DNA from: Massilia aurea
Lineage (GTDB): Bacteria > Pseudomonadota > Gammaproteobacteria > Burkholderiales > Burkholderiaceae_D
Length of the DNA stretch: 64,000 nucleotides
Assembly (NCBI RefSeq): GCF_014200505.1
Contig: NZ_JACHBX010000005.1
Location: 248,001 to 312,000 of the forward strand
Direction: 5' to 3'
Made by a program: the position numbers and the translations under genes. Shown one piece after another: positions 15,932 to 24,271 of this stretch (positions are counted from its first letter, which is position 1; every line of letters begins with the position of its first letter). A model generated the notes under the pieces. That model saw nothing but the letters and a program-made list of their open reading frames with translations, did no database searches and had not been told where the DNA came from.

Positions 15932-17272
15932 TTAGTCGTGGTCGTCGTTCTCGCCAGCGCGGGTCAATTGCGGGATCACCTTGACCAGCAGGATGCGCGG
16001 GCCATTCATCTTCTTGACCACGACATCGAACTGCGGAAAACCAATGCGCTGGCCTTGCTTGGGGATGTCGCCCAGCTTGGCCATCAACAGGCCGCCGACC
16101 GATTCGACATCGTCCAGCCCCATTTGTTCGTTGTCGATGTCGATGCCCAGCAGGCGTTCGAGCGAGAAGATCGGCAGGCTGGCCTTGCCGATCCAGGTGC
16201 CGTCGGCCTGCTTGAGCCAATCGTTTTCGTTCATCCGGAATTCGTCGCGGATCTCGCCGACCATCGCGCCCAGCAGGTTGTCGAGTGTGACGAAGCCAAC
16301 CGGGCGCTTGCCCTTTTCGCCGATCAGCGCGAAGTGGGGCGCGCCGCCGCGGAAGCGCCGGAAGATGTCCTGCGCCGGCGTGCGCGCCGAAATCGATTCG
16401 ACCGGTCGCAGGAACTGGGTCAGATCGCCAATGGGCCGGCCCGACTGCAGCGCGAAATACAGGTCTTTCAGATGGACGATACCGATGACTTCTTCACCGT
16501 CCTTGTCGAAATACGGGTAGCGCGAAAAGCGGTTGCGGCGCACGGTTTCCAGGTTCTGCTCAAGCGAGCGGCTGGCGTACAGGGCGCTGACTTCGTTGAT
16601 CGGACGCATCAGCTCGGACACGGCCAGCTGGCTGAAGTCGAGCGACTGGGCCAGGATATTGCGGTCGTCCTGCGTGATCTTTTCAGCCGGGTTGCTGGTG
16701 CGCAGGATCAGTTTGAGTTCGTCCAGCGAGTAGTGGTGGTCGTGCCCGCCCTTGCCGGCCAGGCCCGCCACGCGCAGCAGCGTATTGGCGCTCGCATTGA
16801 GCAGGGCGATCGCCGGGTACATGGCCCAGTAGAACGCATACAGCGGGATCGCGCACCACAGCGCCACCGATTCCGGCAGCCGGATCGCCAGCGTTTTCGG
16901 GGCCAGTTCGCCCACCACGATGTGCAGGAACGAAATCACCGAGAACGCGACGATGAACGAAATGCTGTGGATCAGCTCTTCGGACGTGACGCCGACAAAC
17001 GCGAAGACCGGTTCGAGGAGGCTGGCGAAGGCCGGCTCACCGACCCAGCCCAGACCCAGCGATGCCAGCGTGATGCCCAGCTGGCAGGCCGACAGGTAGG
17101 CGTCGAGCTTGCCGTGGACTTTCTCCAGGATGCGTCCGCGCAGGCCGGTGGTCTTGGCGATGGCGTTCACGCGGGTCTTGCGCAGCGTGACGATACTGAA
17201 TTCGGCGGCGACGAACAGGCCGTTCAGCGCGACCAGAAACAGGGCGAGAACGAGGAAGAGGATATTTTCCAT
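15932..17272 (-). CDS. CNNM/CorC (HlyC) family transporter-like membrane protein
   Basis: A 446-residue protein with the CNNM architecture. A DUF21 transmembrane domain with about four helices occupies residues 1-190 ('VALNGLFVAAEFSIVTLRKTR' at the start). It is followed by paired CBS domains (about 210-335; 'LMRPINEVSALYA', 'VIGIVHLKDLYFAL') and a C-terminal CorC_HlyC domain (about 350-435; 'SVGGLLMAKLGDIPKQGQRI'). Relatives are implicated in Mg2+/Co2+ efflux or resistance; the old name hemolysin is historical. The inner-membrane location is clear. It lies upstream of the RsbQ-like gene in the same direction, separated by 86 bases, so independence is likely. Confidence 0.88.
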   Translation of the reverse strand: MENILFLVLALFLVALNGLFVAAEFSIVTLRKTRVNAIAKTTGLRGRILEKVHGKLDAYLSACQLGITLASLGLGWVGEPAFASLLEPVFAFVGVTSEELIHSISFIVAFSVISFLHIVVGELAPKTLAIRLPESVALWCAIPLYAFYWAMYPAIALLNASANTLLRVAGLAGKGGHDHHYSLDELKLILRTSNPAEKITQDDRNILAQSLDFSQLAVSELMRPINEVSALYASRSLEQNLETVRRNRFSRYPYFDKDGEEVIGIVHLKDLYFALQSGRPIGDLTQFLRPVESISARTPAQDIFRRFRGGAPHFALIGEKGKRPVGFVTLDNLLGAMVGEIRDEFRMNENDWLKQADGTWIGKASLPIFSLERLLGIDIDNEQMGLDDVESVGGLLMAKLGDIPKQGQRIGFPQFDVVVKKMNGPRILLVKVIPQLTRAGENDDHD

Positions 17273-17331
17273 GCTGGAGATGTATTAACAAAAGGCAAAG
17301 CAAGAGGGCATTGTACAACCCAACACGGCCC

Positions 17332-18240
17332 TTATCCGTCTGCTAACGCGCCTTTGTGCACGGCTGACAGGATTGCCTCGACCGCCGGATGCTTGATCTT
17401 GCGTTCATTCGAGATCGCATAGAAGTGTTCGCGCACCTCCGGCACCCGCCCGACGAGCTCGGCGCCGAGCTGGTAGTCGATGTCAGCGGCGGGCGCGGCC
17501 GGCGTGAAGAACAGCCCGAGGCCGCGCCGGCCGAAGGTATTCAATAGCGCGTTGTCCTCGAACTCGCCGACCACGTCGGGCCGGATCGCATGGCGCTCGA
17601 ACCAGTCGTCGATCTTGCCGCGCAGGGCGTTGTTGCGCGTGGGCAGCAAGAATGGCGCACCGTGCAGCGACGCCGGAAAGTCGTCACGGTACTCGTGCGC
17701 CAGCGCTGCGGCGCCGACGACGAACATCTCGCTTTCGGACAGCAGGTGGCTGAACACGCGCAGCGTGGTGCCGGTGGGCACGGCGCGGTCGGTCAGCACG
17801 ACATCGAGCTTGTGCAGCGCCAGGTCGCCCAGCAGCGCCTCGTACTGGTCTTCGTGGCACACCAGACGCACCGGCGTGGCCAACTGAGTCGTTACCTCGA
17901 GCAGGCGGTAGGCGGTGAACTTGGGCAGCGAATCGGAAATGCCCACCGCCAGGCGGATGCGCGTGCTGTCGGAAGCGTCGAGCGCTTCCTGCATCTGCTC
18001 GCCCAGCAGGAAGATCTGGTCCGCGTACGACAGCGCCAAACGACCGGCTTCGGTCAGATTGAGGCGCCGGCCTTGCTGCGTGAACAGTGCCTTGCCAAAC
18101 GCCTGTTCAAGTAAGGTAAGCTGCGTACTCACTGTCTGGATGGCCAGGCCAAGGCGCTCGGCAGCGCGCGTAATGCTGCCTTCCTTGGCAACCACCCAGA
18201 AGTAATAGAGGTGGCGAAAGTTGGGGAGTGCGTGGCTCAT
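17332..18240 (-). CDS. nhaR: NhaR-like LysR-family transcriptional regulator
   Basis: A 302-residue LysR regulator strongly resembling NhaR, the Na+-responsive activator. The helix-turn-helix region contains 'NFRHLYYFWVVAKEGSITRAAE' and 'GLAIQTVSTQLTLLEQAFGKALF' (residues about 6-55). The effector domain has 'HKLDVVLTDRAVP', 'GEFEDNALLNTFGRRGLGLFF' and the end motif 'HFYAISNERKIKHPAVEAI', all family-specific. I chose the ATG at 18240, which matches the family N-terminus; a TTG at 18270 is in frame. It is divergent from the DUF475/Ter genes, with about 116 bases between, so it may control them. No nhaA is present in the window. Confidence 0.85.
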   Translation of the reverse strand: MSHALPNFRHLYYFWVVAKEGSITRAAERLGLAIQTVSTQLTLLEQAFGKALFTQQGRRLNLTEAGRLALSYADQIFLLGEQMQEALDASDSTRIRLAVGISDSLPKFTAYRLLEVTTQLATPVRLVCHEDQYEALLGDLALHKLDVVLTDRAVPTGTTLRVFSHLLSESEMFVVGAAALAHEYRDDFPASLHGAPFLLPTRNNALRGKIDDWFERHAIRPDVVGEFEDNALLNTFGRRGLGLFFTPAAPAADIDYQLGAELVGRVPEVREHFYAISNERKIKHPAVEAILSAVHKGALADG

Positions 18241-18356
18241 GGCTTCTGTTTTTCGGAAGTAATCTTCCAATTATCTTCGCTTTTTCAATCGCTTGGCAAC
18301 CTTTACAATTGTTCGTCAGCACCGTTTTTCATAAATCTATAAGAGGGGAAATATTA

Positions 18357-19403
18357 ATGAAGTACTTTACCTGGTCATTCATCGTGACCGCGGTCTGTCT
18401 TGCCCTTGCGGCATGGTGGGGATTCGATCATGGTGGCACGTCGGGCATGATTACCGCGCTGGGCGTGGCGGCCATTCTGGCCGTCATGGAAGTCTCGCTG
18501 TCATTCGATAACGCGGTGGTCAACGCCTCGGTCCTCAAGACCTGGGACGAGTTCTGGATCAAGCTCTTCCTGGGCGTCGGTATCATCATCGCCGTGTTCG
18601 GCATGCGTCTGGTGTTCCCGCTGGTCATCGTGGCCGTGGCTGCCGACCTGGGCGCGGCGGAAGTGTGGAACCTGGCGCTGACCAATCCAAAAGCCTTCTC
18701 GATGCACCTGACCAACCACCACGCTGAAGTGGCGGCATTCGGCGGCATGTTCCTGCTGCTGGTGTTCCTGAACTTCATGCTGGACGATGAAAAAGAAACC
18801 CACTGGCTGGGCAACTTCGAAGCAAAACTGGGTTCGCTCGGCAAAGTGTCGTCGATCGCCGTCATGATCGCCATCGCCGCGCTGCTGTTCAGCCTGACGT
18901 ATGTTGATGAAGCGCAGAAGATGGTCGTTGCGATCGCCGGTATGTGGGGCATCCTGGTCTATGTTGCTGTCGATATGCTCAGCAGCCTGCTGGAAAAGAG
19001 CGAATCGGGCGAGGGCGCTGTCGGTGACGCGGTCAAAAAAGGCGGTATCGGTGGTTTCCTGTACCTCGAAGTGCTGGATGCGTCGTTCTCGTTCGATGGT
19101 GTGATCGGCGCATTCGCGATCACCAGCGACGTCGTGATCATCATGCTGGGCCTGGCAATCGGCGCGATGTTCGTGCGTTCGATGACTGTGTTCCTGGTGC
19201 GCAAGGGCACGCTCGATGAATACGTCTACCTCGAGCACGGCGCGCACTACGCGATCGGTATCCTGGCCGTGATCATGCTGGCCAGTATGAAGTGGCACGT
19301 GCCAGAGCTGATCACCGGCGGTGTGGGCGTGGCCTTCATCCTGGCGTCGCTGTGGAGCTCGATTCAGTACAAGAAGAAGCACGCCGCACTCGCCGGCGCG
19401 TAA
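18357..19403 (+). CDS. DUF475 (TerC-superfamily) integral membrane protein
   Basis: A 348-residue protein with about nine membrane helices. Acidic residues within helices are typical of the TerC/DUF475 group: 'EVSLSFDNAVVNASVL' (44-59) and 'EVLDASFSFDGVIGAFAIT' near 240-258, the two inverted-repeat FDN/FDG signatures. Such proteins occur in tellurite/stress gene clusters with TerD proteins and are proposed to handle metal ions (Mn2+ or Ca2+). The ATG at 18357 follows AAGAGGGGAA; the frame is open further upstream but lacks similarity. It precedes terD-type genes by 253 bases, with dispersed repeats between. Confidence 0.87.
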   Translation: MKYFTWSFIVTAVCLALAAWWGFDHGGTSGMITALGVAAILAVMEVSLSFDNAVVNASVLKTWDEFWIKLFLGVGIIIAVFGMRLVFPLVIVAVAADLGAAEVWNLALTNPKAFSMHLTNHHAEVAAFGGMFLLLVFLNFMLDDEKETHWLGNFEAKLGSLGKVSSIAVMIAIAALLFSLTYVDEAQKMVVAIAGMWGILVYVAVDMLSSLLEKSESGEGAVGDAVKKGGIGGFLYLEVLDASFSFDGVIGAFAITSDVVIIMLGLAIGAMFVRSMTVFLVRKGTLDEYVYLEHGAHYAIGILAVIMLASMKWHVPELITGGVGVAFILASLWSSIQYKKKHAALAGA

Positions 19404-19410
19404 TGTGATG

Positions 19411-19547
19411 GCTTCGCCGTCCACTCTACGTGGCTGATCTTGCGGCAACGATCGACGCGTGGACGGGGTACCCGTCCACCCTACGTGGCAACGGTTCATT
19501 GATGTAGGGTGGACGCGGACGGCGAGGCGGCTCTGCCGTCCACGCGG
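19411..19547. repeat. Composite palindromic repeat cluster
   Basis: The core unit at 19455-19485 is ACGC, then perfect arms GTGGACGGG and CCCGTCCAC around GTA, then CCTACG. An inverted, degenerate partner begins GTAGGGTGGACG at 19504 and ends CCGTCCACGCGG at 19547. A third fragment, CCGTCCACTCTACG, lies at 19418-19431. The same unit recurs at 48302-48380. The inverted pairing with short spacers is like bacterial REP/BIME elements. It separates the DUF475 gene from the TerD gene. Confidence 0.7.
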
Positions 19548-19656
19548 TGATGGTTGGCGGTAGAGCCGCCATAGCAGTACAGAATTCGCTGCGAGTGGCA
19601 GAACACCAGCTCGCGGCGCTTGCAACCCGGTGTTCACAATTTAGGAGATTCTCATC

Positions 19657-20232
19657 ATGGCAATCAGTCTGCAAAAAGGCGGCAACGTCAACCTGTCGAA
19701 AGAAGCACCAGGCCTGACTTCACTGAAAGTCGCACTCGGCTGGGACATTCGCGCCACCGATGGCGCAGCCTTTGACCTCGACGGCGCTGTGTTCCTGCTC
19801 AATTCGTCCGGCAAGGTCCGTTCGGATGGCGACTTCATCTTCTATAACAACCTGAAGTCGAGCGACGGTTCGATCGTCCACTCGGGCGACAACACGACCG
19901 GCGCCGGCGATGGCGACGACGAATTCGTCACCATCGACCTGACCAAGGTTCCGGCTGACGTCGACAAGGTCGTCCTGGGCGTGACCATTCACGATGCCGA
20001 AACCCGTCGCCAGAACTTCGGCATGGTCGGCAAGGCGTTCATCCGCTGCGTCAACAACGCCACCAACGCCGAAGTCGCGCGCTACGACCTGTCGGAAGAC
20101 GGTTCGACCGAAGCGGCCATGATCTTCGGTGAGGTCTACCGCAACGGCGCGGACTGGAAATTCCGCGCAATCGGCCAGGGCTTTGCCGGCGGCCTGGGCC
20201 CACTCGCCCGCAACTACGGCGTCAACGTTTAA
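19657..20232 (+). CDS. TerD/TerE-family stress protein
   Basis: A 191-residue TerD-domain protein, the usual length for TerD/TerE. It opens with 'ISLQKGGNVNLSKEAPGL'. The two Ca2+-binding acidic patches are present (FDLDGAVF near residue 39-46 and 'GDNTTGAGDGDDE' near 76-88), and it ends 'GGLGPLARNYGVNV' as in tellurite-resistance family members. TerD proteins bind Ca2+ and act in envelope or DNA-damage stress and phage inhibition, with mechanism unsettled. The start has TTAGGAG. It is followed by an AIM24-family gene and a second TerD gene in one direction, a common small Ter module. Confidence 0.92.
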   Translation: MAISLQKGGNVNLSKEAPGLTSLKVALGWDIRATDGAAFDLDGAVFLLNSSGKVRSDGDFIFYNNLKSSDGSIVHSGDNTTGAGDGDDEFVTIDLTKVPADVDKVVLGVTIHDAETRRQNFGMVGKAFIRCVNNATNAEVARYDLSEDGSTEAAMIFGEVYRNGADWKFRAIGQGFAGGLGPLARNYGVNV

Positions 20233-20295
20233 TCATGCAAGCCAGGGCGCTTCTGCGGAGGCGCCCTGCGTGGAACCTCATTCTAAGGAAGCCAA

Positions 20296-20991
20296 ATGCC
20301 AGTATTTACCGTGACCGGGGACGTCGATCCTTTCCTTCATGTGTCGATGAAGCAGGGCGAGACCATCTATTGCGAATCCGACGCGATGGTGATGATGGAA
20401 TCGACCCTCGACCTCAAAGGCAAGATGAAGGGCGGGCTCGGTAGTGCGCTGATGCGCACCTTTGCCAACGGCGAGTCGTTCTTTCAGCAGCACATCGAAG
20501 CCACGCGCGGCGATGGCGACTGCCTGCTGTCGCCAACCCTGCCGGGTGCGATGCAGACGGTCGATGTCGGCCCGAACCACTACATCATCAGCGATGGCGC
20601 GTTTGTCGCGGCCACGTCCGGCGTCGACCTCAAGGTCCGTACGCAAAGCCTGGGCAATGCGCTGTTTGCCAACAGTGGCGGCTTCTTCGTCACCGAGACA
20701 GGTGGCCAGGGCCAGGTGGTGGTGTCGGGCTTCGGCTCGATGTCGGTGCTGGATGTCGAGCCGGGCAAGGACGCGATCATCGACAATTCGCACGTGGTGT
20801 GCTGGGACAGCACGCTGCGCTACGAAATTTCGATCACGACCGGCACCAGCGGCGGCTTCCTGGGTAACCTGATCAACAGCCAGACCAGCGGCGAGGGCAT
20901 GGTCCTGCGCTTCTCCGGTCGTGGCAAGGTGTATGTATGTTCGCGCAACCGCACTGCATTCAAAGCCTGGATGCAGCAGCCAGCGAAATAA
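20296..20991 (+). CDS. AIM24/TIGR00266-family protein
   Basis: A 231-residue soluble protein of the AIM24 (TIGR00266) family, a beta-rich trimeric fold. Characteristic parts are the N-terminal 'ITY'-like strand 'GETIYCESDAMVMME', 'GKMKGGLGSALMR' (46-58), 'LLSPTLPGAM', 'FVAATSGVDLKV' and the C-terminal 'FSGRGKVYVCSRN'. Members often sit beside terD genes and may be membrane-associated assembly factors, but no biochemical activity is established. It is flanked by two TerD paralogues with gaps of 63 and 12 bases, so it is co-transcribed with at least the downstream one. Confidence 0.88.
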   Translation: MPVFTVTGDVDPFLHVSMKQGETIYCESDAMVMMESTLDLKGKMKGGLGSALMRTFANGESFFQQHIEATRGDGDCLLSPTLPGAMQTVDVGPNHYIISDGAFVAATSGVDLKVRTQSLGNALFANSGGFFVTETGGQGQVVVSGFGSMSVLDVEPGKDAIIDNSHVVCWDSTLRYEISITTGTSGGFLGNLINSQTSGEGMVLRFSGRGKVYVCSRNRTAFKAWMQQPAK

Positions 20992-21003
20992 CGGAGGAAC
21001 ACA

Positions 21004-21588
21004 ATGTCAGTCAATCTGCAAAAAGGCCAGAAGATCTCTCTGGACAAGGAAGCCGGTGGCGGCCTGTCCCGCGTGACCATGGGTCTGGGTTGGGATGCGA
21101 TCAAGTCGAAGGGTTTCTTCGGCTTCGGCGGCGGCAAGTCGGACGCCGTCGACCTGGACGCATCGGTGGTCATGTTCGACGAGTCGAACAAGCCGGTGGA
21201 CGTGATCTGGTTCCGCCAGCTCAAGAGCAAGGACGGCAGCATCGTGCACACGGGCGACAACCGCACCGGCGCCGGTGATGGCGACGACGAGCAGATCACC
21301 GTCGACCTGAACGCTGTGCCGGCATCGGTCAAGGCACTGGTCTTCACGGTCAACAGCTTCACCGGGCAAACCTTTGCCACGGTTGAAAACGCTTACTGCC
21401 GCCTGATCAATGCAGCCAACCAGCAGGAAGTCGCGCGCTTCAATCTGTCGGTGACGGGTTCGCACTCGGCGCAGATCATGGCCAAGCTGTACCGCCATGG
21501 CGGCGAGTGGAAGATGCACGCGATCGGCGAGAACGGCAACGGCCGTACGTTCGACGACCTGATGCCGCAGATTTCAGTGCATTTGTAA
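21004..21588 (+). CDS. TerD-family stress protein (second paralogue)
   Basis: A 194-residue TerD-domain protein with 'VNLQKGQKISLDKEAGGGL' at the start. A Gly-rich insertion (KGFFGFGGGKSDAVD, residues 38-52) is absent from the first paralogue. The acidic metal sites are VDLDASVVMFDES and 'GDNRTGAGDGDDEQ'. The C-terminus 'GRTFDDLMPQISVHL' resembles TerZ/YceC-like members rather than TerD/TerE. The ribosome site GGAGGA precedes the ATG closely, 12 bases after the AIM24-like gene. A strong intrinsic terminator follows, ending this operon. Confidence 0.9.
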   Translation: MSVNLQKGQKISLDKEAGGGLSRVTMGLGWDAIKSKGFFGFGGGKSDAVDLDASVVMFDESNKPVDVIWFRQLKSKDGSIVHTGDNRTGAGDGDDEQITVDLNAVPASVKALVFTVNSFTGQTFATVENAYCRLINAANQQEVARFNLSVTGSHSAQIMAKLYRHGGEWKMHAIGENGNGRTFDDLMPQISVHL

Positions 21589-21613
21589 TCGGCGTGATTG
21601 TTTGACCACAGAG

Positions 21614-21638
21614 CCGGGGCCATGTGCCCCGGTTTTTT
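21614..21638 (+). terminator. Intrinsic terminator of the Ter operon
   Basis: Perfect 7-base arms CCGGGGC and GCCCCGG around CATGT are followed by six T residues. This is a classical Rho-independent terminator 25 bases after the second TerD gene. Its T-run touches the end of the convergent small gene. Confidence 0.88.
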
Positions 21639-21933
21639 ATTGCTGCGGCAAGCCTTCGCAAATATGGCGGCACAGTTTTTCCGTATCGTCCTCGTGCTTT
21701 TCGATGATCGACGCTTCGCGTTCCTTGAGCTGTGCCAGCTTTTGCGGATCGGTCTCCTTGCTTTTTTCGTCGTTCAGCGTCGCCATCCTGTGCGCAAACT
21801 GTTCGTTCTTCGCCGTGGATGGGCCCACTTCGGCGCATGCGCGCATGCAGCTGCCGTACGTCCTTGGGGCAGCAGTGGCGTGCGAAGCGATGCATGCCAG
21901 TGCCAGTGCCAGTGCGGTGATGATCTTGTTCAT
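21637..21933 (-). CDS. Small secreted twin-CX3C protein
   Basis: A 98-residue product with a signal peptide cleaved near residue 22 (ASHATAA). The mature protein of about 76 residues is almost wholly helical and charged. It contains exactly two CX3C motifs, C29-MRA-C33 and C88-RHI-C92, flanking a long helix-turn-helix rich in Lys, Glu and Asp. Such twin CX3C spacing can staple an alpha-hairpin by two disulfides; I recognise no named bacterial family. The ATG at 21933 follows GGGAGAAACC. It starts 16 bases after the TonB-dependent receptor stop, so the two are probably co-expressed. Confidence 0.72.
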   Translation of the reverse strand: MNKIITALALALACIASHATAAPRTYGSCMRACAEVGPSTAKNEQFAHRMATLNDEKSKETDPQKLAQLKEREASIIEKHEDDTEKLCRHICEGLPQQ

Positions 21934-21949
21934 GGTTTCTCCCGGTAAG

Positions 21950-24118
21950 TCATAGTCTGGTTTCCAGCCGAATCGCCACGCGCGAATGGTTGGACGTATC
22001 GGTCGTGCGCCGCACGATCTCAGCCGCGCCCAGATACTCGTCGATGCGTGACCGTGTGCGTGGCACGAGATTGTCGAGATTGAGCACCAGCCTGGTCTGC
22101 TTGCTGACCGTCCAGCTCGCATTCATGCTCAGCACCCGCTTGCCCGATTCATACACGCGCTGGTTCACGCTGTCGCGTACCCAGTCGCCCGGCAGATAAC
22201 TGGCGTCGATGCCCAGCTTGACCGGCACCGCCTGGAGCGTATAGCTGCCGCCCACCTTGGCGCGCCATGGCGATTGGCCGGACAGACGGTTGTCGGGGCC
22301 CGGCAGGTCGCTCAGCGTCGAGTCGGCCAGGCCCACGCTGCCATGCAGGTCCAGGCGCGTCAGATGGCTGCCGATATCCTTGCCCGACATGCGTGCTTCC
22401 AGGTCCAGCCCCCGGATCCGGGCGCTGCCCAGATTGGCCTGGCGGCCGATGTAGCGCGGTGTGCTTGCCCACGGCACATCGGCCAGCGCGATCTCGTAGC
22501 CGGTCTTGTTGCTGATGTTGCGAGAGTAGGCCTCGAGTGTGATCTCGCTGTCCTTGCCGATGCCATGGCTGTACGACAGGTTCACACCCAGCGCCCGCTC
22601 GGGCTGCAGGCCGGGATTGCCGGCAGTGTCGGCGGTATCGAGCGTGTTGGCACCGCACAGCATCTGGCCGCGACACGGTGCAAACGTGTTGATCACGGGG
22701 CGCCACAGCAGTTCATCGAAAAACGGCGCGCGAAAGCTGCGCGCGACCGAAAGCCGGAGCTGGCGCTTGCGGTCAGCGCCGAGCTTGCGCGACACGTGCA
22801 GTGACGGCGCCCACATCGTGAAGCCGGGGCTGCTGCTGGCCGTGCCTTCGCGCAGACGATAGGCGCGCCGCTCGACCGAGCTGCCGATGTTCACGGCCCA
22901 GCTGCGATTGATGCGCCATTCGTCCTGCAAGAACAGCTCGCTACTCGTCAGGCGGGCCGTGTCGCTACGGCCCAGGACAGCCAGGCTGTAGTCGGGCACG
23001 CCATTGAAGAAGTCGCTGTAGGAATTGTTGGCCCGGTTGTGCGCGAACTTGGCGCCAGCCGTGATCGCATGGCCGTTTTCGAACTCGTTTGCGTAGTCCA
23101 CGTGCAGGAAGGTATTCGTGCTGACGGACGTCGGGCGCGATACCAGTTCGTCCATGAGCGCCGCATTGCTGGTATCGATGCGCAGCGCATCGCTGTCAAT
23201 GTGGGCGCGGTTCACGTTCAGCTTCACGCTCAGGCTGCTCTCGGGATCGATGCGCCAGTCCCAGCGCAAGGGAATCTCGAGCGACGTCATCGCACTGTCG
23301 CCATCCTGGCGCGTGAGCAGGGTGCTGCCGTCGCGCCAGAAGCGTTGTTGCCGGCTGCGTCGCGGCCCACCGAAATAACTGGCCGCCGGACTGAATGTCA
23401 GCGTGTGCGCGTTGTCGACGTTCCAGGTGAACTCCCCGGAGGCGCTGACGATGTTCGCGGCATTGCGGTTGCGCGCCTGGCCGGTGTAGGCCAGAACCGG
23501 CACGGCAAAAGCGCTCTCGCGGGTCGCGATGTAGTCCATCCGGCTGGACACCGGCTTGTGTACGGCCGACAGGCGCACGCTGTACACGAGCGGCTTGCCG
23601 TCGATCGGACCACCCGTCGACCAGGCCACATCGGCGCCAGGAAGCCCAGCCGTCGCTGACAGGCCGGCATTGACCTGTGCCAGCCGCGTCTTCTGCGCTT
23701 TGCGGCGGATGATATTGATCGTGCCGGCGATGCCGATCGGGCCGGTCGCGGCAGTACTCGATTTGATGATCTCGATGCGCTCGACATGCACCAGGTCGAG
23801 CGTGAACGTGTCGCCCTGGGGCGGCATGCCGTCCACCAGCACCTGCGTGTAGCCGGGCAGGCCGAGCAAACCGATGCGTCCATCCTTGCCGACGCTGACC
23901 GACGGCTCACGGTTGAGCAGCTCGCCGACATTCTGCAGGCCGCTTTCGGCGATGCGCACCTTGCCGATGACTACTTTACCGGCAACAAAATCACGACTTG
24001 CCTCGACGTCGCCCTGGGCGCCGTTGACGACGACTTGCTGGGGCGTGGCCGTATCCGGTGGTTCGGCCCTGGCCACGGCCGACAGGCAGACAGCAAAACA
24101 AGTGAGTGCAAAACGCAT
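21950..24118 (-). CDS. TonB-dependent outer-membrane receptor
   Basis: A 722-residue receptor. The signal peptide (to AVARA, about residue 18) is followed by a plug domain (about 45-160). The plug contains 'VGELLNREPSVSVGKDG', 'GYTQVLVDGMPPQGDTF' and 'ERIEIIKSSTAATGPIGIAGTINII', the standard plug motifs. A beta-barrel to the C-terminus ends in a hydrophobic/aromatic pattern (SRVAIRLETRL). It imports a ligand, such as a siderophore, B12 or a sugar, using TonB energy. The ligand cannot be deduced and no Fur-like site is clear. The ATG at 24118 fits the signal peptide; an upstream in-frame start is less likely. It is divergent from the GntR gene and is followed by the twin-CX3C gene. Confidence 0.88.
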   Translation of the reverse strand: MRFALTCFAVCLSAVARAEPPDTATPQQVVVNGAQGDVEASRDFVAGKVVIGKVRIAESGLQNVGELLNREPSVSVGKDGRIGLLGLPGYTQVLVDGMPPQGDTFTLDLVHVERIEIIKSSTAATGPIGIAGTINIIRRKAQKTRLAQVNAGLSATAGLPGADVAWSTGGPIDGKPLVYSVRLSAVHKPVSSRMDYIATRESAFAVPVLAYTGQARNRNAANIVSASGEFTWNVDNAHTLTFSPAASYFGGPRRSRQQRFWRDGSTLLTRQDGDSAMTSLEIPLRWDWRIDPESSLSVKLNVNRAHIDSDALRIDTSNAALMDELVSRPTSVSTNTFLHVDYANEFENGHAITAGAKFAHNRANNSYSDFFNGVPDYSLAVLGRSDTARLTSSELFLQDEWRINRSWAVNIGSSVERRAYRLREGTASSSPGFTMWAPSLHVSRKLGADRKRQLRLSVARSFRAPFFDELLWRPVINTFAPCRGQMLCGANTLDTADTAGNPGLQPERALGVNLSYSHGIGKDSEITLEAYSRNISNKTGYEIALADVPWASTPRYIGRQANLGSARIRGLDLEARMSGKDIGSHLTRLDLHGSVGLADSTLSDLPGPDNRLSGQSPWRAKVGGSYTLQAVPVKLGIDASYLPGDWVRDSVNQRVYESGKRVLSMNASWTVSKQTRLVLNLDNLVPRTRSRIDEYLGAAEIVRRTTDTSNHSRVAIRLETRL

Positions 24119-24215
24119 CCGGCGACATCTCGTGTGACAACCAAAGAAGCTTAGCAGCCCAGTCACGCCGAATTATCAAACAATGTCACGGTTGCAATAA
24201 TCTCGAATCACCGCA

Positions 24216-24268
24216 TTGACAAGGCCCACCATCGCGGTTACTGTATTAACCAACTAATACACTAATAC
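24216..24268 (+). promoter_or_regulatory. Promoter and probable operator of the GntR/ABC operon
   Basis: A consensus -35 TTGACA (24216-24221) stands 17 bases before a weak -10 TACTGT (24239-24244). Overlapping the probable start point is an inverted repeat GTATTA (24243-24248), six bases, TAATAC (24255-24260). A further TAATAC half-site is at 24263-24268. Dyads of this type are the operators of YtrA-subfamily GntR repressors, so autoregulation by the first gene is likely. The leader is very short and lacks a clear ribosome site. Confidence 0.6.
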
Positions 24269-24271
24269 GCA

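Noticed and set aside
18241..18356. Possible manganese (yybP-ykoY) riboswitch before the DUF475/TerC-like gene
   Set aside because: TerC-type genes often carry this riboswitch, but the region is only 116 bases, contains the divergent NhaR start, and shows neither the conserved loops nor a terminator stem.
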